From: Clostridiales bacterium
Lineage (GTDB): Bacteria > Bacillota > Clostridia > Oscillospirales > Oscillospiraceae
Direction: 5' to 3'
NCBI GenBank assembly: GCA_004554585.1
Contig: SFLH01000003.1
Location: 1 to 64,000, forward strand
DNA length: 64,000 nt
Positions 52,531 to 60,762 of the stretch are shown here, one piece after another. Position 1 is the stretch's first letter. The number at the start of each line of letters is the position of its first letter. The position numbers and the translations under genes are program-made. The notes under the pieces are model-generated. The model was not told the origin of the DNA. It ran no database searches and was given only the letters and a program-made list of their open reading frames with translations.

Positions 52531-53661
52531 TTGTTTACCCTCATAAAAACCGAAGGCCGCGCCCGGCGCGGCACCCTTACCTGCGCCCATGGCACCGCCC
52601 AAACCCCGGTGTTCATGAATGTGGGCACCCAAGGGGCCATCAAGGGTGCGCTGTCCGCGCTAGACTTGGCAGAGATTGGCTGCCAGATCGAACTGTCCAA
52701 CACCTACCATCTCCACCTGCGGCCGGGAGACAAGCTCATCCAGGAGATGGGGGGGCTGCACAAATTTATGCGCTGGGATGGCCCCATCCTCACCGACAGC
52801 GGCGGATTCCAGGTTTTTTCTCTGGCCAGCATGCGGAAGATCAAGGAGGAAGGGGTCACCTTTGCCTCCCACATTGACGGCCGAAAGATCTTTATGGGGC
52901 CGGAGGAGAGCATGCAGATTCAGGCCAATCTGGGCGCAGACATCGCCATGGCCTTTGATGAGTGCGTAGAAAATCCTGCGCCTTACGACTACGTCAAGCA
53001 GTCCTGTGAGCGGACCCTGCGCTGGCTGGCGCGGTGCAAAAGGGAGCATGACCGGCTCAACCGTTTGCCCGATGCGGTCAATCCCCAGCAAATGCTCTTC
53101 GGCATCAACCAAGGGGGCACCGTTCCCGACCTGCGGGTGTGGCACATGAAGGAGATTGCCGCCCTGGACTGCGACGGCTATGCCATCGGCGGCCTGGCGG
53201 TGGGGGAGCCCACGGAGACCATGTATGAGATCATCGATGCCGTAGAGCCCCACATGCCCCAGCACAAGCCCCGCTACCTCATGGGCGTGGGCACGCCGGT
53301 GAACATCCTGGAGGGGGTGGCCCGGGGCATCGACATGTTCGACTGCGTCCTGCCCGCCCGCAACGCCCGCCATGGGAAGCTCTACACGTGGGAAGGGGCG
53401 TTAAACATCAAAAACGAGAAGTACAAAACCGACGACCGGCCCATAGATCCCACCTGTGACTGTCCGGTCTGCCGAAACTTCTCCCGAGCTTATCTGCGCC
53501 ATTTGTTCGCGGCGGGGGAGATGCTGGCCATGCGCCTGGCTGTCCTGCATAACCTTTATTTCTATAACAATCTCATGGCACGGATTCGTCAGGCCCTGGA
53601 CGAGGACGCTTTTGAAGCATTCCGCCGGGAATATACCGAGAAATTGGGTGGCAAACTCTAA
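52531..53661 (+). CDS. tgt: tRNA-guanine transglycosylase
   Basis: Exchanges G34 of GUN-anticodon tRNAs for preQ1. 376 residues; the catalytic Asp is in ILTDSGGFQVFSL, with the second in DCVLPARNARHG, and the zinc ligands are in CDCPVCRNFSRAYLRHL. Start is TTG 52531 behind GGGAGGTG. Cotranscribed with queA. Confidence 0.98.
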   Translation: MFTLIKTEGRARRGTLTCAHGTAQTPVFMNVGTQGAIKGALSALDLAEIGCQIELSNTYHLHLRPGDKLIQEMGGLHKFMRWDGPILTDSGGFQVFSLASMRKIKEEGVTFASHIDGRKIFMGPEESMQIQANLGADIAMAFDECVENPAPYDYVKQSCERTLRWLARCKREHDRLNRLPDAVNPQQMLFGINQGGTVPDLRVWHMKEIAALDCDGYAIGGLAVGEPTETMYEIIDAVEPHMPQHKPRYLMGVGTPVNILEGVARGIDMFDCVLPARNARHGKLYTWEGALNIKNEKYKTDDRPIDPTCDCPVCRNFSRAYLRHLFAAGEMLAMRLAVLHNLYFYNNLMARIRQALDEDAFEAFRREYTEKLGGKL

Positions 53662-53694
53662 CCAGGAAAAAGAAGTCGTTACCGAAAAAAGGGC

Positions 53695-53723
53695 TTGTCA
53701 AATCTCGAAAACTCTTTTATAAT
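53695..53723 (+). promoter_or_regulatory. Promoter of yajC
   Basis: TTGTCA (53695-53700), 17 bases, TATAAT (53718-53723), a near-consensus pair. Confidence 0.85.
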
Positions 53724-53760
53724 AAATAGAAAGTTATTTTTTACAGCGGAGGGAATCGCC

Positions 53761-54045
53761 TTGGATATGTCAATTTTGATCATCGTCCTCATTGTTTTCT
53801 ATATCGCCATTTTCTATTTCTTGAAAATGCGTCCGGAAAAGCAGCGGAAAAAGGAGCAGGACGCCATGAAGCGGGCACTGGCGCCCGGTGACCCTGTCAC
53901 CATGATCGACGGAATGATCGGCAATATCTGCGCCGTGAAGGAAAAGACCGTGGTCATCGAGACCGGCGCAGACCGTGTGCGTCTGGAGTATGCCACCTGG
54001 GCCATCATGAACAAGGGCGTGGCAGCGGACCAGACCCAGCAGTAA
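53761..54045 (+). CDS. yajC: Preprotein translocase subunit YajC
   Basis: A 94-residue accessory of the Sec translocase: one N-terminal helix (SILIIVLIVFYIAIFYFL) followed by RPEKQRKKEQDAMKRAL and the small beta domain GDPVTMIDGMIGNICAVKEKTVVIE, the standard YajC pattern. I took TTG 53761, eight bases after GGAGGG; ATG 53767 is the alternative. The position after queA-tgt is the classic context. Confidence 0.93.
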   Translation: MDMSILIIVLIVFYIAIFYFLKMRPEKQRKKEQDAMKRALAPGDPVTMIDGMIGNICAVKEKTVVIETGADRVRLEYATWAIMNKGVAADQTQQ

Positions 54046-54065
54046 CGAGAATACCGGCATAGAAG

Positions 54066-54117
54066 AATCCCTCCCCACATAGAATCCATCAGAGATTCTC
54101 TTCGGGGAGGGATTTTT
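54066..54117 (+). terminator. Terminator of yajC overlapping the next ribosome site
   Basis: Stem CCCTCCCC (54069-54076) with GGGGAGGG (54104-54111), an inner AGAATC/GATTCT helix, then ATTTTT. The GGAGGG of the 3' arm is also the Shine-Dalgarno of the gene at 54118. Confidence 0.85.
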
Positions 54118-54546
54118 ATGGAAAAAAGAGAGGAAGAACGCACCCAGAAAAAGGGGACATCTTCCGGAGGGGTGCTGTCCGTTCTGATGGGCACCGCCAT
54201 AGGTTTGCTTCTCTTGCTGCTGTTTGCCCTTTTGTCGGCGGCGCTGATTTGGGGCGGTTTGGTCCCAGAGGAGATCACCCATCTGCTCTTGACGGTGGCC
54301 GCCGGTCTGTGTCCCTTTGTGGCCGGCCGTGTGGCCATCCAAAAGGGAAGCGGGGGGCCCCCCATGGCCATCGGCGGGGGCATAGGCCTACTGCTGTGTG
54401 GAATCTTGGTCTCCATTTGCTGGGGTACCACGGGCGCGGAGGGATTTCATGGACCCTTTGTGGGCATCCTCCTGATGACCATGGCCGGCGGCTGTCTGGC
54501 CGGGCTTCTGGGCAGAAAGACCAAGCGGAAGAAAAAGAAACGGTGA
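54118..54546 (+). CDS. TIGR04086-family membrane protein
   Basis: A 142-residue protein with four hydrophobic helices between a charged N-terminus (MEKREEERTQKK) and a very basic tail (RKTKRKKKKR). The length, four-helix plan and location after yajC fit the TIGR04086 family of Firmicutes (YrzE-like), whose role is unknown. ATG 54118 directly follows a terminator hairpin that contains its ribosome site. It is four bases ahead of the next membrane-protein gene. Confidence 0.82.
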   Translation: MEKREEERTQKKGTSSGGVLSVLMGTAIGLLLLLLFALLSAALIWGGLVPEEITHLLLTVAAGLCPFVAGRVAIQKGSGGPPMAIGGGIGLLLCGILVSICWGTTGAEGFHGPFVGILLMTMAGGCLAGLLGRKTKRKKKKR

Positions 54547-54549
54547 CCC

Positions 54550-55155
54550 ATGAGGGGGAGAGGCAAAAAGAACCGGATGACGGCGCAGCAGAAAGAGAAG
54601 GAAGCGGCGCGGAAAAACCGGGATACCGTATTGTTGATGTTGTCCACCGCCTTTCTCGCCGGAGGAATCGCAGGGTGTTTGCTGGAGGGAAAGCTTTCTG
54701 CCGCACCATACATCAGCGGATTTCTGGGGCAAGCCGCCCAGACCACGTTGGCGCCGTCCCTGTGGCGGGAGCTTTGGACCGTGTTTCGCTGGCCGGCAGC
54801 GGCGGTGCTCCTCAGCCTGCTGCCTCTTGCGGCATTGACCCTTCCAACCCTGTTTTTCCTCCGCGGTTTTTTCCTTTCCTATGGAATTGTAGCCATGATG
54901 GAGGGCCTTGGTGGAACGGGGGTGCTGTGGGCAGGCATCGTCTTTGGTCCGACGTGTCTGCTGGCAGTGCCGGCCTTTTTCGTCCTGGGCACCACTGGTC
55001 TGCTGGGAAAGGCAGACCGCCAGGGCATGGGCAAAAAACTTTTGGGCCGGGCTCTGGCTGCCTTGCCGGTGTTGCTGGTCTGCGCCTTCCTGGATCGCAT
55101 GGTGGCACCCAAGCTGCTACACATCCTGCTCAAGGGTTTGGCAGAGAGCGGCTGA
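54550..55155 (+). CDS. SpoIIM-like membrane protein
   Basis: A 201-residue protein with a basic N-terminus and about five helices; the block LPTLFFLRGFFLSYGIVAMMEGLG corresponds to the FxxGFxxG core of stage II sporulation protein M, a subunit of the SpoIIDMP peptidoglycan-remodelling complex needed for engulfment. Similarity is moderate, so a general SpoIIM/DUF95-like role is also possible. Cotranscribed with the TIGR04086-like gene; the terminator at 55199 ends the unit. Confidence 0.78.
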   Translation: MRGRGKKNRMTAQQKEKEAARKNRDTVLLMLSTAFLAGGIAGCLLEGKLSAAPYISGFLGQAAQTTLAPSLWRELWTVFRWPAAAVLLSLLPLAALTLPTLFFLRGFFLSYGIVAMMEGLGGTGVLWAGIVFGPTCLLAVPAFFVLGTTGLLGKADRQGMGKKLLGRALAALPVLLVCAFLDRMVAPKLLHILLKGLAESG

Positions 55156-55198
55156 GAAGTTCTCCTTGCCATTTTTGCTTGGGCAGCGTATAATGAAA

Positions 55199-55226
55199 GA
55201 CACTCCCGAGGGGGAGTGTCCTTTTT
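55199..55226 (+). terminator. Terminator of the spoIIM-like gene
   Basis: Nine-base stem GACACTCCC / GGGAGTGTC with a short loop, then CTTTTTC. Confidence 0.9.
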
Positions 55227-55232
55227 CAAGAA

Positions 55233-55266
55233 GAAACTTCGCATAATGCACATTTTGCGAAGTTAA
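55233..55266. repeat. loxP-like 13-8-13 inverted repeat, candidate dif site
   Basis: Arms GAAACTTCGCATA (55233-55245) and TTTGCGAAGTTAA (55254-55266) flank the eight-base centre ATGCACAT. The inner AACTTCGC/GCGAAGTT is perfect. Layout is that of loxP, and each arm matches 10 of its 13 bases. It stands 27 bases before a Xer recombinase gene, the position of the dif site in single-recombinase XerS systems. Confidence 0.55.
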
Positions 55267-55293
55267 TGACCTCAAAAAACGAAGGAGGCCACT

Positions 55294-56277
55294 ATGGCAG
55301 ACTATTGGCGGGACGCACCGCCCATTTTGCAGGAGTTCCTCAACTATCACGAGTCCATCCTCTCACACTCGGCAAAGACGGTAGACGAATACTTTTTGGA
55401 CCTGCGCAGTTTTTTTCGCTATTTAAAACGACGCAGAAATCCAGCGCTGGAGCAAGTGCCGCCGCAAGAGATCTCTATCTTGGATGTGGACCTGGACTTT
55501 GTGTCCAAGACGCAGCTGTCAGAAATCTATGGCTTTCTGACTTCACTCACTGGTGGAACCAAGTCCGGCAAGGCCGAGGCCTCCACCAGAGCGCGGAAAT
55601 GCGTGGCGATCCGTTCCTTTTACCAGTACCTGTGCCTCCACGCCCATCGGATGGAACATGATCCGACCCAGGCTCTGCAGATCCCCAAACGGCGGAAAAG
55701 CCTGCCCCGCTACCTCACGCTGGCGGAGAGCATCCAATTGTTGGAAGCTATCTCCGGCCCCAATGAGGTCCGGGATTACTGCATCCTCACGCTTTTTCTC
55801 AACTGCGGCCTTCGCGTGGGCGAACTGGTGGGCCTGAATGTGCAGGACGTGCGGGAGGACACCATTCGGGTGTTAGGCAAGGGCAACAAAGAGCGGCAGC
55901 TCTATCTCAACCAGGCCTGCCAAGAAGCCCTGCAGGCCTATCTGGCTGTTCGCCCAGACCCCAAAGAGGAGCCGCGCCACAGAAACGCCCTCTTTGTCTC
56001 CCGGAACAAGACCCGGCTGACCACACGGGCGGTGGAAAACATCGTGCAAAAAGCTGTGGCCAAAGCTGGGCTGGACCCAAAGTATTCTCCCCACAAGCTG
56101 CGCCACACGGCAGCCACTTTGATGCTCAACAACGGCGTGGACCTGCGCACCCTTCAGGATGTTTTGGGCCATGAAAATTTGGGGACCACCCAGATCTATA
56201 CCCACATTTCTGACAGCAACCTAAAGCAAGCGGTGGACGCCAATCCTCTGGCCCGTGTAAAAAAGCAGGAGGACTGA
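55294..56277 (+). CDS. Xer-type tyrosine recombinase
   Basis: A 327-residue tyrosine recombinase with a SAM-like core-binding domain (residues 10-125) and a complete catalytic set: Arg174 in CGLRVGEL, Lys in GKGNKERQ (196/199), His267-Arg270 in HKLRHTAA, His293 in LGHE and the nucleophile Tyr302 in QIYTHI. Xer enzymes resolve chromosome dimers at dif. It is slightly longer than XerC/XerD (about 300) and stands alone here behind the loxP-like repeat. AAGGAGG precedes ATG 55294. Whether a partner recombinase exists elsewhere cannot be seen. Confidence 0.92.
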   Translation: MADYWRDAPPILQEFLNYHESILSHSAKTVDEYFLDLRSFFRYLKRRRNPALEQVPPQEISILDVDLDFVSKTQLSEIYGFLTSLTGGTKSGKAEASTRARKCVAIRSFYQYLCLHAHRMEHDPTQALQIPKRRKSLPRYLTLAESIQLLEAISGPNEVRDYCILTLFLNCGLRVGELVGLNVQDVREDTIRVLGKGNKERQLYLNQACQEALQAYLAVRPDPKEEPRHRNALFVSRNKTRLTTRAVENIVQKAVAKAGLDPKYSPHKLRHTAATLMLNNGVDLRTLQDVLGHENLGTTQIYTHISDSNLKQAVDANPLARVKKQED

Positions 56278-56391
56278 GCTGCGCCAGACTGTGCTCCAAG
56301 CGGTTGGCAAAGGGGGCTCCCCTTCCCTGTTCGCTCAGCTGTGGCAGGACGAATTATTCACAAAATTTCTAGGTTTTGTGGAGAGAAGAGA

Positions 56392-56430
56392 AAAATCCGT
56401 ATGTTTGGGAAAGACATACGGATTTTTTTT
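56392..56430. terminator. Terminator between xer and ligA
   Basis: Perfect 12-base stem AAATCCGTATGT / ACATACGGATTT with A and T runs at its ends, serving both convergent genes. Confidence 0.92.
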
Positions 56431-56432
56431 GC

Positions 56433-58448
56433 TCACTGGGCCGAGGATTTCCCCAGCCTGTTTAGAAGTTCTTCCAAGCTGAGAACAGGGATGCCCAGGT
56501 TGTTGGCCTTGTCCAGCTTGCTGCCGGCATTCTCGCCAGCCAGAAGGAAGGAGGTCTTTTTGGAGACGCTTCCCGTCACCTTTCCTCCGTTCTCCTGGAC
56601 CAACTGGGCGGCCTCTTCCCGGCTCAAGCCAGGCAGTGTACCGGTGATTACCACGGTCTGTCCGGAAAGGGGAAGGTTCCCCCCTACCGGAGCCACAATT
56701 TCCTGGGTCATATTCACACCAGCCGACCGGAGTTTTTCCAATACCTTCTGGTTGTGGGGCTGGCGGAAATAGTCATACACACACTGGGCAGAGATGGGGC
56801 CGATGTCATCTACAGCAGTCATATCTTCCACAGAGGCGGCGGCCAGGGCGTCCACCGTGCCAAAGTGGTTCATCAAGACCTGGGCGGCAGACCGGCCGAC
56901 GTTGGCAATGCCCAAGCCAGTCAGAAGACGATCGGGAGGGTTTTCCTTTGCCTTTTCAATGGCGCCCAACAGCTTGTCGGTATTTTTCTCCTTGCCGACG
57001 ATGCCTTTTTCGATCAGCTCCTCACGGTGGTGATAGAGGGTAAAGATATCAGCAACGTCGGTCAAATACCCTTCCTTGATGAGATCGTGGACGTACACCA
57101 CGCCGAACCCCTTGATGTCCATGGCACCCCGGCCCACAAAATGGCCGATCAACCGCTCCAGCTGGGCGGGGCAGTTGAGGTTCACGCACTTGATGTCCGC
57201 TGTGTCTTCCCGCACTGCCGGTGAGCCACAAACCGGGCAGACCATGGGGATCTGAAACACCTGGCTGTCTGGAGGCTGTTTCTCCGCCACCACCCCCACG
57301 CATTTGGGAATGACTTCCCCGGACTTTTCGATCAGAAGGGTGGAGCCAAGGCGGATATCCAAGTTGGTGATGAAGTCCTGGTTGTGCAGCGTACAGCGGG
57401 AGACGGTGGTACCGCATAGACGGACGGGCTCAAAAATGGCTGTTGGGGTGATCTTGCCTGTTCTGCCCACAGACAGCTCGATGGTCTGCAATTTGGTCTC
57501 CTTCCGCTCCGGTGGATATTTGTAGGCCACCTGGTATCCGGCATTTTTGGCGGTGTCTTTCAGCTGCTGGCGAAGTGCCAGGTTGTTGACCTTGATCACG
57601 GCGCCGTCGATATCGTAGGGCAGGCTCCCCCGCATCTCCCCGATGGCTTGGATGGCTTGCCACACCTCCTGGCGGTCTTTGCAGACAAAGCGGTGCTGAA
57701 TGACCGTCACGCCGCAGGATTCCAGAAAGTCGTAGGCCTCTTGGTGGGTGGCCAGCTCCTTGCCCCGGATGTCCTGGATGTTAAAGACGAAGAAGGACAG
57801 GTGCCTCTCCCGTGTCACTGCGGCGTCCAGCTGGCGCAGGGTTCCGGCGGCGCAGTTGCGAGGGTTGGCAAAGGTTTTTTTGCCCAGCAGCTCCTGCTTT
57901 TCGTTGACGGCCTCAAAGGCGGCGTTGGTCATGTAGACCTCACCCCGCAGTTCCAGGTATTCCACCGGGTGGCGAAGGGTGAGGACAACGTCGTCGATCA
58001 CTTTGGCGTTGGCGGTGACGTCCTCTCCAAAATTCCGGCCGTCCCCTCGGGTCAGTGCGGTGACCAGGGTGCCGTTCTCATAGCGCAGGGCCATGGACAA
58101 ACCGTCAATCTTGGTCTCCACTAGGAAGGTGATCCCTTCCCCCAGCTTCTCTTGGCAGTCCTCCAAAAAGTGATTGACCTCCTCTTCAGTGAACAGGTCT
58201 TGCATGGACAGCATGGGAACCCGGTGGGCCACCAGAACCCCGGCAGTCCGCTTGGCACTACCTCCCACCTTCTGGGTGGGAGAATCCGGGGCGATGAGCT
58301 CTGGGTGGGCTTTCTCCAGGGCCTTTAGCTCTCGCATGAGGGCGTCGTATTCCTGGTCGGAGATGGTGGGGGCGTCCTCGTTGTAATATAAATTGCTGTG
58401 GTGATTGAGCAGAGCCCGCAGTTCCTCTGCCCGTTTGGCTGGCTCCAT
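56433..58448 (-). CDS. ligA: NAD-dependent DNA ligase
   Basis: Seals nicks in replication and repair. 671 residues, the standard length. The adenylated Lys113 is in TKIDG; the OB fold follows, then the Cys4 zinc finger (CPVCGSPAV...CVNLNCPAQ, about 405-430), HhH repeats and a C-terminal BRCT domain (VVITGTLPGLSREEAAQLV). The gene precedes no partner; its start is at ATG 58448 behind AAGGAG. Confidence 0.98.
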   Translation of the reverse strand: MEPAKRAEELRALLNHHSNLYYNEDAPTISDQEYDALMRELKALEKAHPELIAPDSPTQKVGGSAKRTAGVLVAHRVPMLSMQDLFTEEEVNHFLEDCQEKLGEGITFLVETKIDGLSMALRYENGTLVTALTRGDGRNFGEDVTANAKVIDDVVLTLRHPVEYLELRGEVYMTNAAFEAVNEKQELLGKKTFANPRNCAAGTLRQLDAAVTRERHLSFFVFNIQDIRGKELATHQEAYDFLESCGVTVIQHRFVCKDRQEVWQAIQAIGEMRGSLPYDIDGAVIKVNNLALRQQLKDTAKNAGYQVAYKYPPERKETKLQTIELSVGRTGKITPTAIFEPVRLCGTTVSRCTLHNQDFITNLDIRLGSTLLIEKSGEVIPKCVGVVAEKQPPDSQVFQIPMVCPVCGSPAVREDTADIKCVNLNCPAQLERLIGHFVGRGAMDIKGFGVVYVHDLIKEGYLTDVADIFTLYHHREELIEKGIVGKEKNTDKLLGAIEKAKENPPDRLLTGLGIANVGRSAAQVLMNHFGTVDALAAASVEDMTAVDDIGPISAQCVYDYFRQPHNQKVLEKLRSAGVNMTQEIVAPVGGNLPLSGQTVVITGTLPGLSREEAAQLVQENGGKVTGSVSKKTSFLLAGENAGSKLDKANNLGIPVLSLEELLNRLGKSSAQ

Positions 58449-58484
58449 AGTCCTGGTCTCCTTTTCCTTGTGATCCAGTGTCTA

Positions 58485-59735
58485 TTATTCCCGCAAAAGC
58501 TCCTCGGCAGCCAGAAGGATGCCAAGCTTTCCCGACTCGTAGGTCAGGCCCCCCTGCATATAGACGGTGTAAGGCGGGCGCATGGGGGCATCAGCGGACA
58601 ACTCGATGGACGCACCCTGGATGAAGGCACCGGCAGCCATGATGACGGGACAGTCATAACCGGGCATGTCCCAGGGCACCGGGGTGACATAGGAGTCCAC
58701 CGGCGCACCCATTTGAATGCCCCGGCAGAATTTTTCCACCGCCTGGGGCTGCTCTAAGTGGATCATCTGGATGATGTCGTGGCGGATATCCTGAGAGCCT
58801 GGGTCGGTCCGGTAGCCCAGCAGCTCCATGACCTTGGCGGCAAAGACTGCTGTTTTGGTGGCCTGGGCCACGGTGTGGGGTGCCAGGAAAAGGCCCTGAT
58901 ACAGCGCCCGGTTGTTCCCCAGGGAAGCGCCACACTCCCGCCCGATGCCAGGGACGGTCATGCGTGTGGCGGTGCTCTCCACCAAGTCCCGCCGTCCCGC
59001 CACGTAGCCGCCCATGGGGGCCAGGCCACCGCCGGGATTCTTGATGAGAGAACCCATGATGAGGTCGGCCCCCACCTGGGTGGGCTCGATGGTCTCTACG
59101 AACTCCCCATAGCAGTTGTCCACCAGAATGTTAACTGTGGGATTTACCTGGCGGATGGCTTTGCAGATGGCACCGATGGTCTCCACCGACAGCGAGGCCC
59201 GGGTGGCATACCCCCTAGAGCGCTGGATGAGGACGGCCTTCACCCCCGGCTCCTGGACGGCCTGGACAATGCCGGGCAGATCGGGCGTATCTTCGGGGGT
59301 CAGGTCCACCTGGCGGTAGTGAATGCCAAATTCCTTCAGAGAGCCGTTGCCATCGCCGGTAATGCCAATGACCCCTTGCAGGGTGTCATAGGGAGCCCCG
59401 ATGGCGGAGACCAGGGTGTCCCCCGGCCGCAGGACTCCATACAGGGCGGAAGCGATGGCATGGGTGCCGTTGACAAAAGTGATGCGCACCATGGCGTCCT
59501 CGGTGCAAAAGATATCGGCGTAAATCTCCCCCAAAGTATCCCGGCCCAGATCGTCATATCCGTAACCGGTGGTGCCGTGGAAAAAATTCTCGGCCACTTT
59601 GTGCGTTTGAAAGGCAGAGAGAACCTTTTGGGTGTTGAACTCCGCAATTTCATCGATGCGGGCAAACTGCTCCGCCAGTGCCTGCTGGGCCTGAATTCCC
59701 AGGGCGTGGACACGGTCGCTAATCTGTAAAGGCAT
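58485..59735 (-). CDS. PLP-dependent aluminium-resistance family protein
   Basis: A 416-residue PLP-fold protein of the family annotated as aluminium resistance or methionine gamma-lyase related (YnbB in Bacillus). The cofactor lysine is in GSLIKNPGGGLAP, preceded by the LVDNCYGEF strand and the RSRGYATRASL block. The physiological reaction of the family is not established to my knowledge. It ends 36 bases ahead of ligA and starts one base after the M42 peptidase gene, so it belongs to the unit of peptidase genes. Confidence 0.9.
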   Translation of the reverse strand: MPLQISDRVHALGIQAQQALAEQFARIDEIAEFNTQKVLSAFQTHKVAENFFHGTTGYGYDDLGRDTLGEIYADIFCTEDAMVRITFVNGTHAIASALYGVLRPGDTLVSAIGAPYDTLQGVIGITGDGNGSLKEFGIHYRQVDLTPEDTPDLPGIVQAVQEPGVKAVLIQRSRGYATRASLSVETIGAICKAIRQVNPTVNILVDNCYGEFVETIEPTQVGADLIMGSLIKNPGGGLAPMGGYVAGRRDLVESTATRMTVPGIGRECGASLGNNRALYQGLFLAPHTVAQATKTAVFAAKVMELLGYRTDPGSQDIRHDIIQMIHLEQPQAVEKFCRGIQMGAPVDSYVTPVPWDMPGYDCPVIMAAGAFIQGASIELSADAPMRPPYTVYMQGGLTYESGKLGILLAAEELLRE

Positions 59736-59736
59736 A

Positions 59737-60747
59737 TTACATTACATCCTTTGTTGTTTCTAAGTTTTTCTGGGCGAATGCTGTCAAAAGCCGTACTGCA
59801 GCAGACACATCAGACAGGTCTACTGTCTCGGTGGGGGTGTGGATGTACCGGCAGGGAATGGAAATGCCGCCGGTGAGCACACCTTCCCGGGAAACATGGA
59901 TGGCGCCGGCGTCAGTCCCCCCAGACAGCATCACTTCTTTCTGACAAGGGATTTTACTTTCCATTGCAAATGTTTCAAGAAGTTTCACCATTTCCGGATG
60001 GCAAATCACCGAGCTGTCCATCACCTTGATGGCGGCCCCGCCGCCCAAAATGGTGCTGGCCTGTTTCTTGTCGTCTAACTCCTCGGCGGCCGTCACGTCC
60101 AAGGCCACGGCGTAATCGGGGTCAATGGAGAAAGCTGCGGTTTTGCTTCCCCGCAGGCCTAGTTCCTCCTGGACGGTAAAGACGAAGTAGAGGTCGCTGG
60201 TGTGGGCGCGGATGTGGCTGATGGCGTCCAGCATCACCGCGCAGGCGATGCGGTCGTCCAGGTAGGGCGAGACCAGGCGGGATTCGCTGGCAAAGGCGGG
60301 CATGCGAAAGACCGCCGTGTCGCCGATCTGCACCAGCCGCCGGGCATGGGCTTCGTTTTTGGCGCCGATATCCAGGTACAGGTCGTCAATGGTCATATCC
60401 TTGGGGGAGACCTTTCGGCGCAGGGAAACCACACCACACACACCGTTTTTGAAGCGGAAGGGGGTGTGCAGGATGCTCTCCGGCCGAACGCCTCCCAGCT
60501 TTCCAAAAGAGAGATAGCCGTCTTTGTGGATGTGTGTGACGATCAGGCCGATGCAGTCCATGTGGGCGGCAAACATCACCTTGGGTCCCGTTCCCTTTTT
60601 GTGAACAATCAGGTTGCCCATGGTATCCAGCCAGCACTCGTCGGCGTAGGGCTCGGCCAGGCGCTTCAGGGTGGCGGCAATCTGCCGCTCATCCCCTGCC
60701 GGCCCGTGGCTGCCGTTGAGCATTTCAATAACAGACAAATAGTCCAT
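59737..60747 (-). CDS. M42-family metallopeptidase, third in the tandem
   Basis: A 336-residue zinc/cobalt aminopeptidase. Ligands in order: His in AAHMDCIGL, Asp in YLDDRIAC, Glu-Glu in TVQEELGLRG, Asp in ALDVTAA, and the His-like end in MLSGGTDAGAIHVSREG. Such enzymes form dodecameric shells that trim peptides. It is the last of three M42 genes in a row and the most divergent in substrate loops from the first. Start ATG 60747. Confidence 0.93.
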   Translation of the reverse strand: MDYLSVIEMLNGSHGPAGDERQIAATLKRLAEPYADECWLDTMGNLIVHKKGTGPKVMFAAHMDCIGLIVTHIHKDGYLSFGKLGGVRPESILHTPFRFKNGVCGVVSLRRKVSPKDMTIDDLYLDIGAKNEAHARRLVQIGDTAVFRMPAFASESRLVSPYLDDRIACAVMLDAISHIRAHTSDLYFVFTVQEELGLRGSKTAAFSIDPDYAVALDVTAAEELDDKKQASTILGGGAAIKVMDSSVICHPEMVKLLETFAMESKIPCQKEVMLSGGTDAGAIHVSREGVLTGGISIPCRYIHTPTETVDLSDVSAAVRLLTAFAQKNLETTKDVM

Positions 60748-60762
60748 GTTGGGGGTCCCTCC

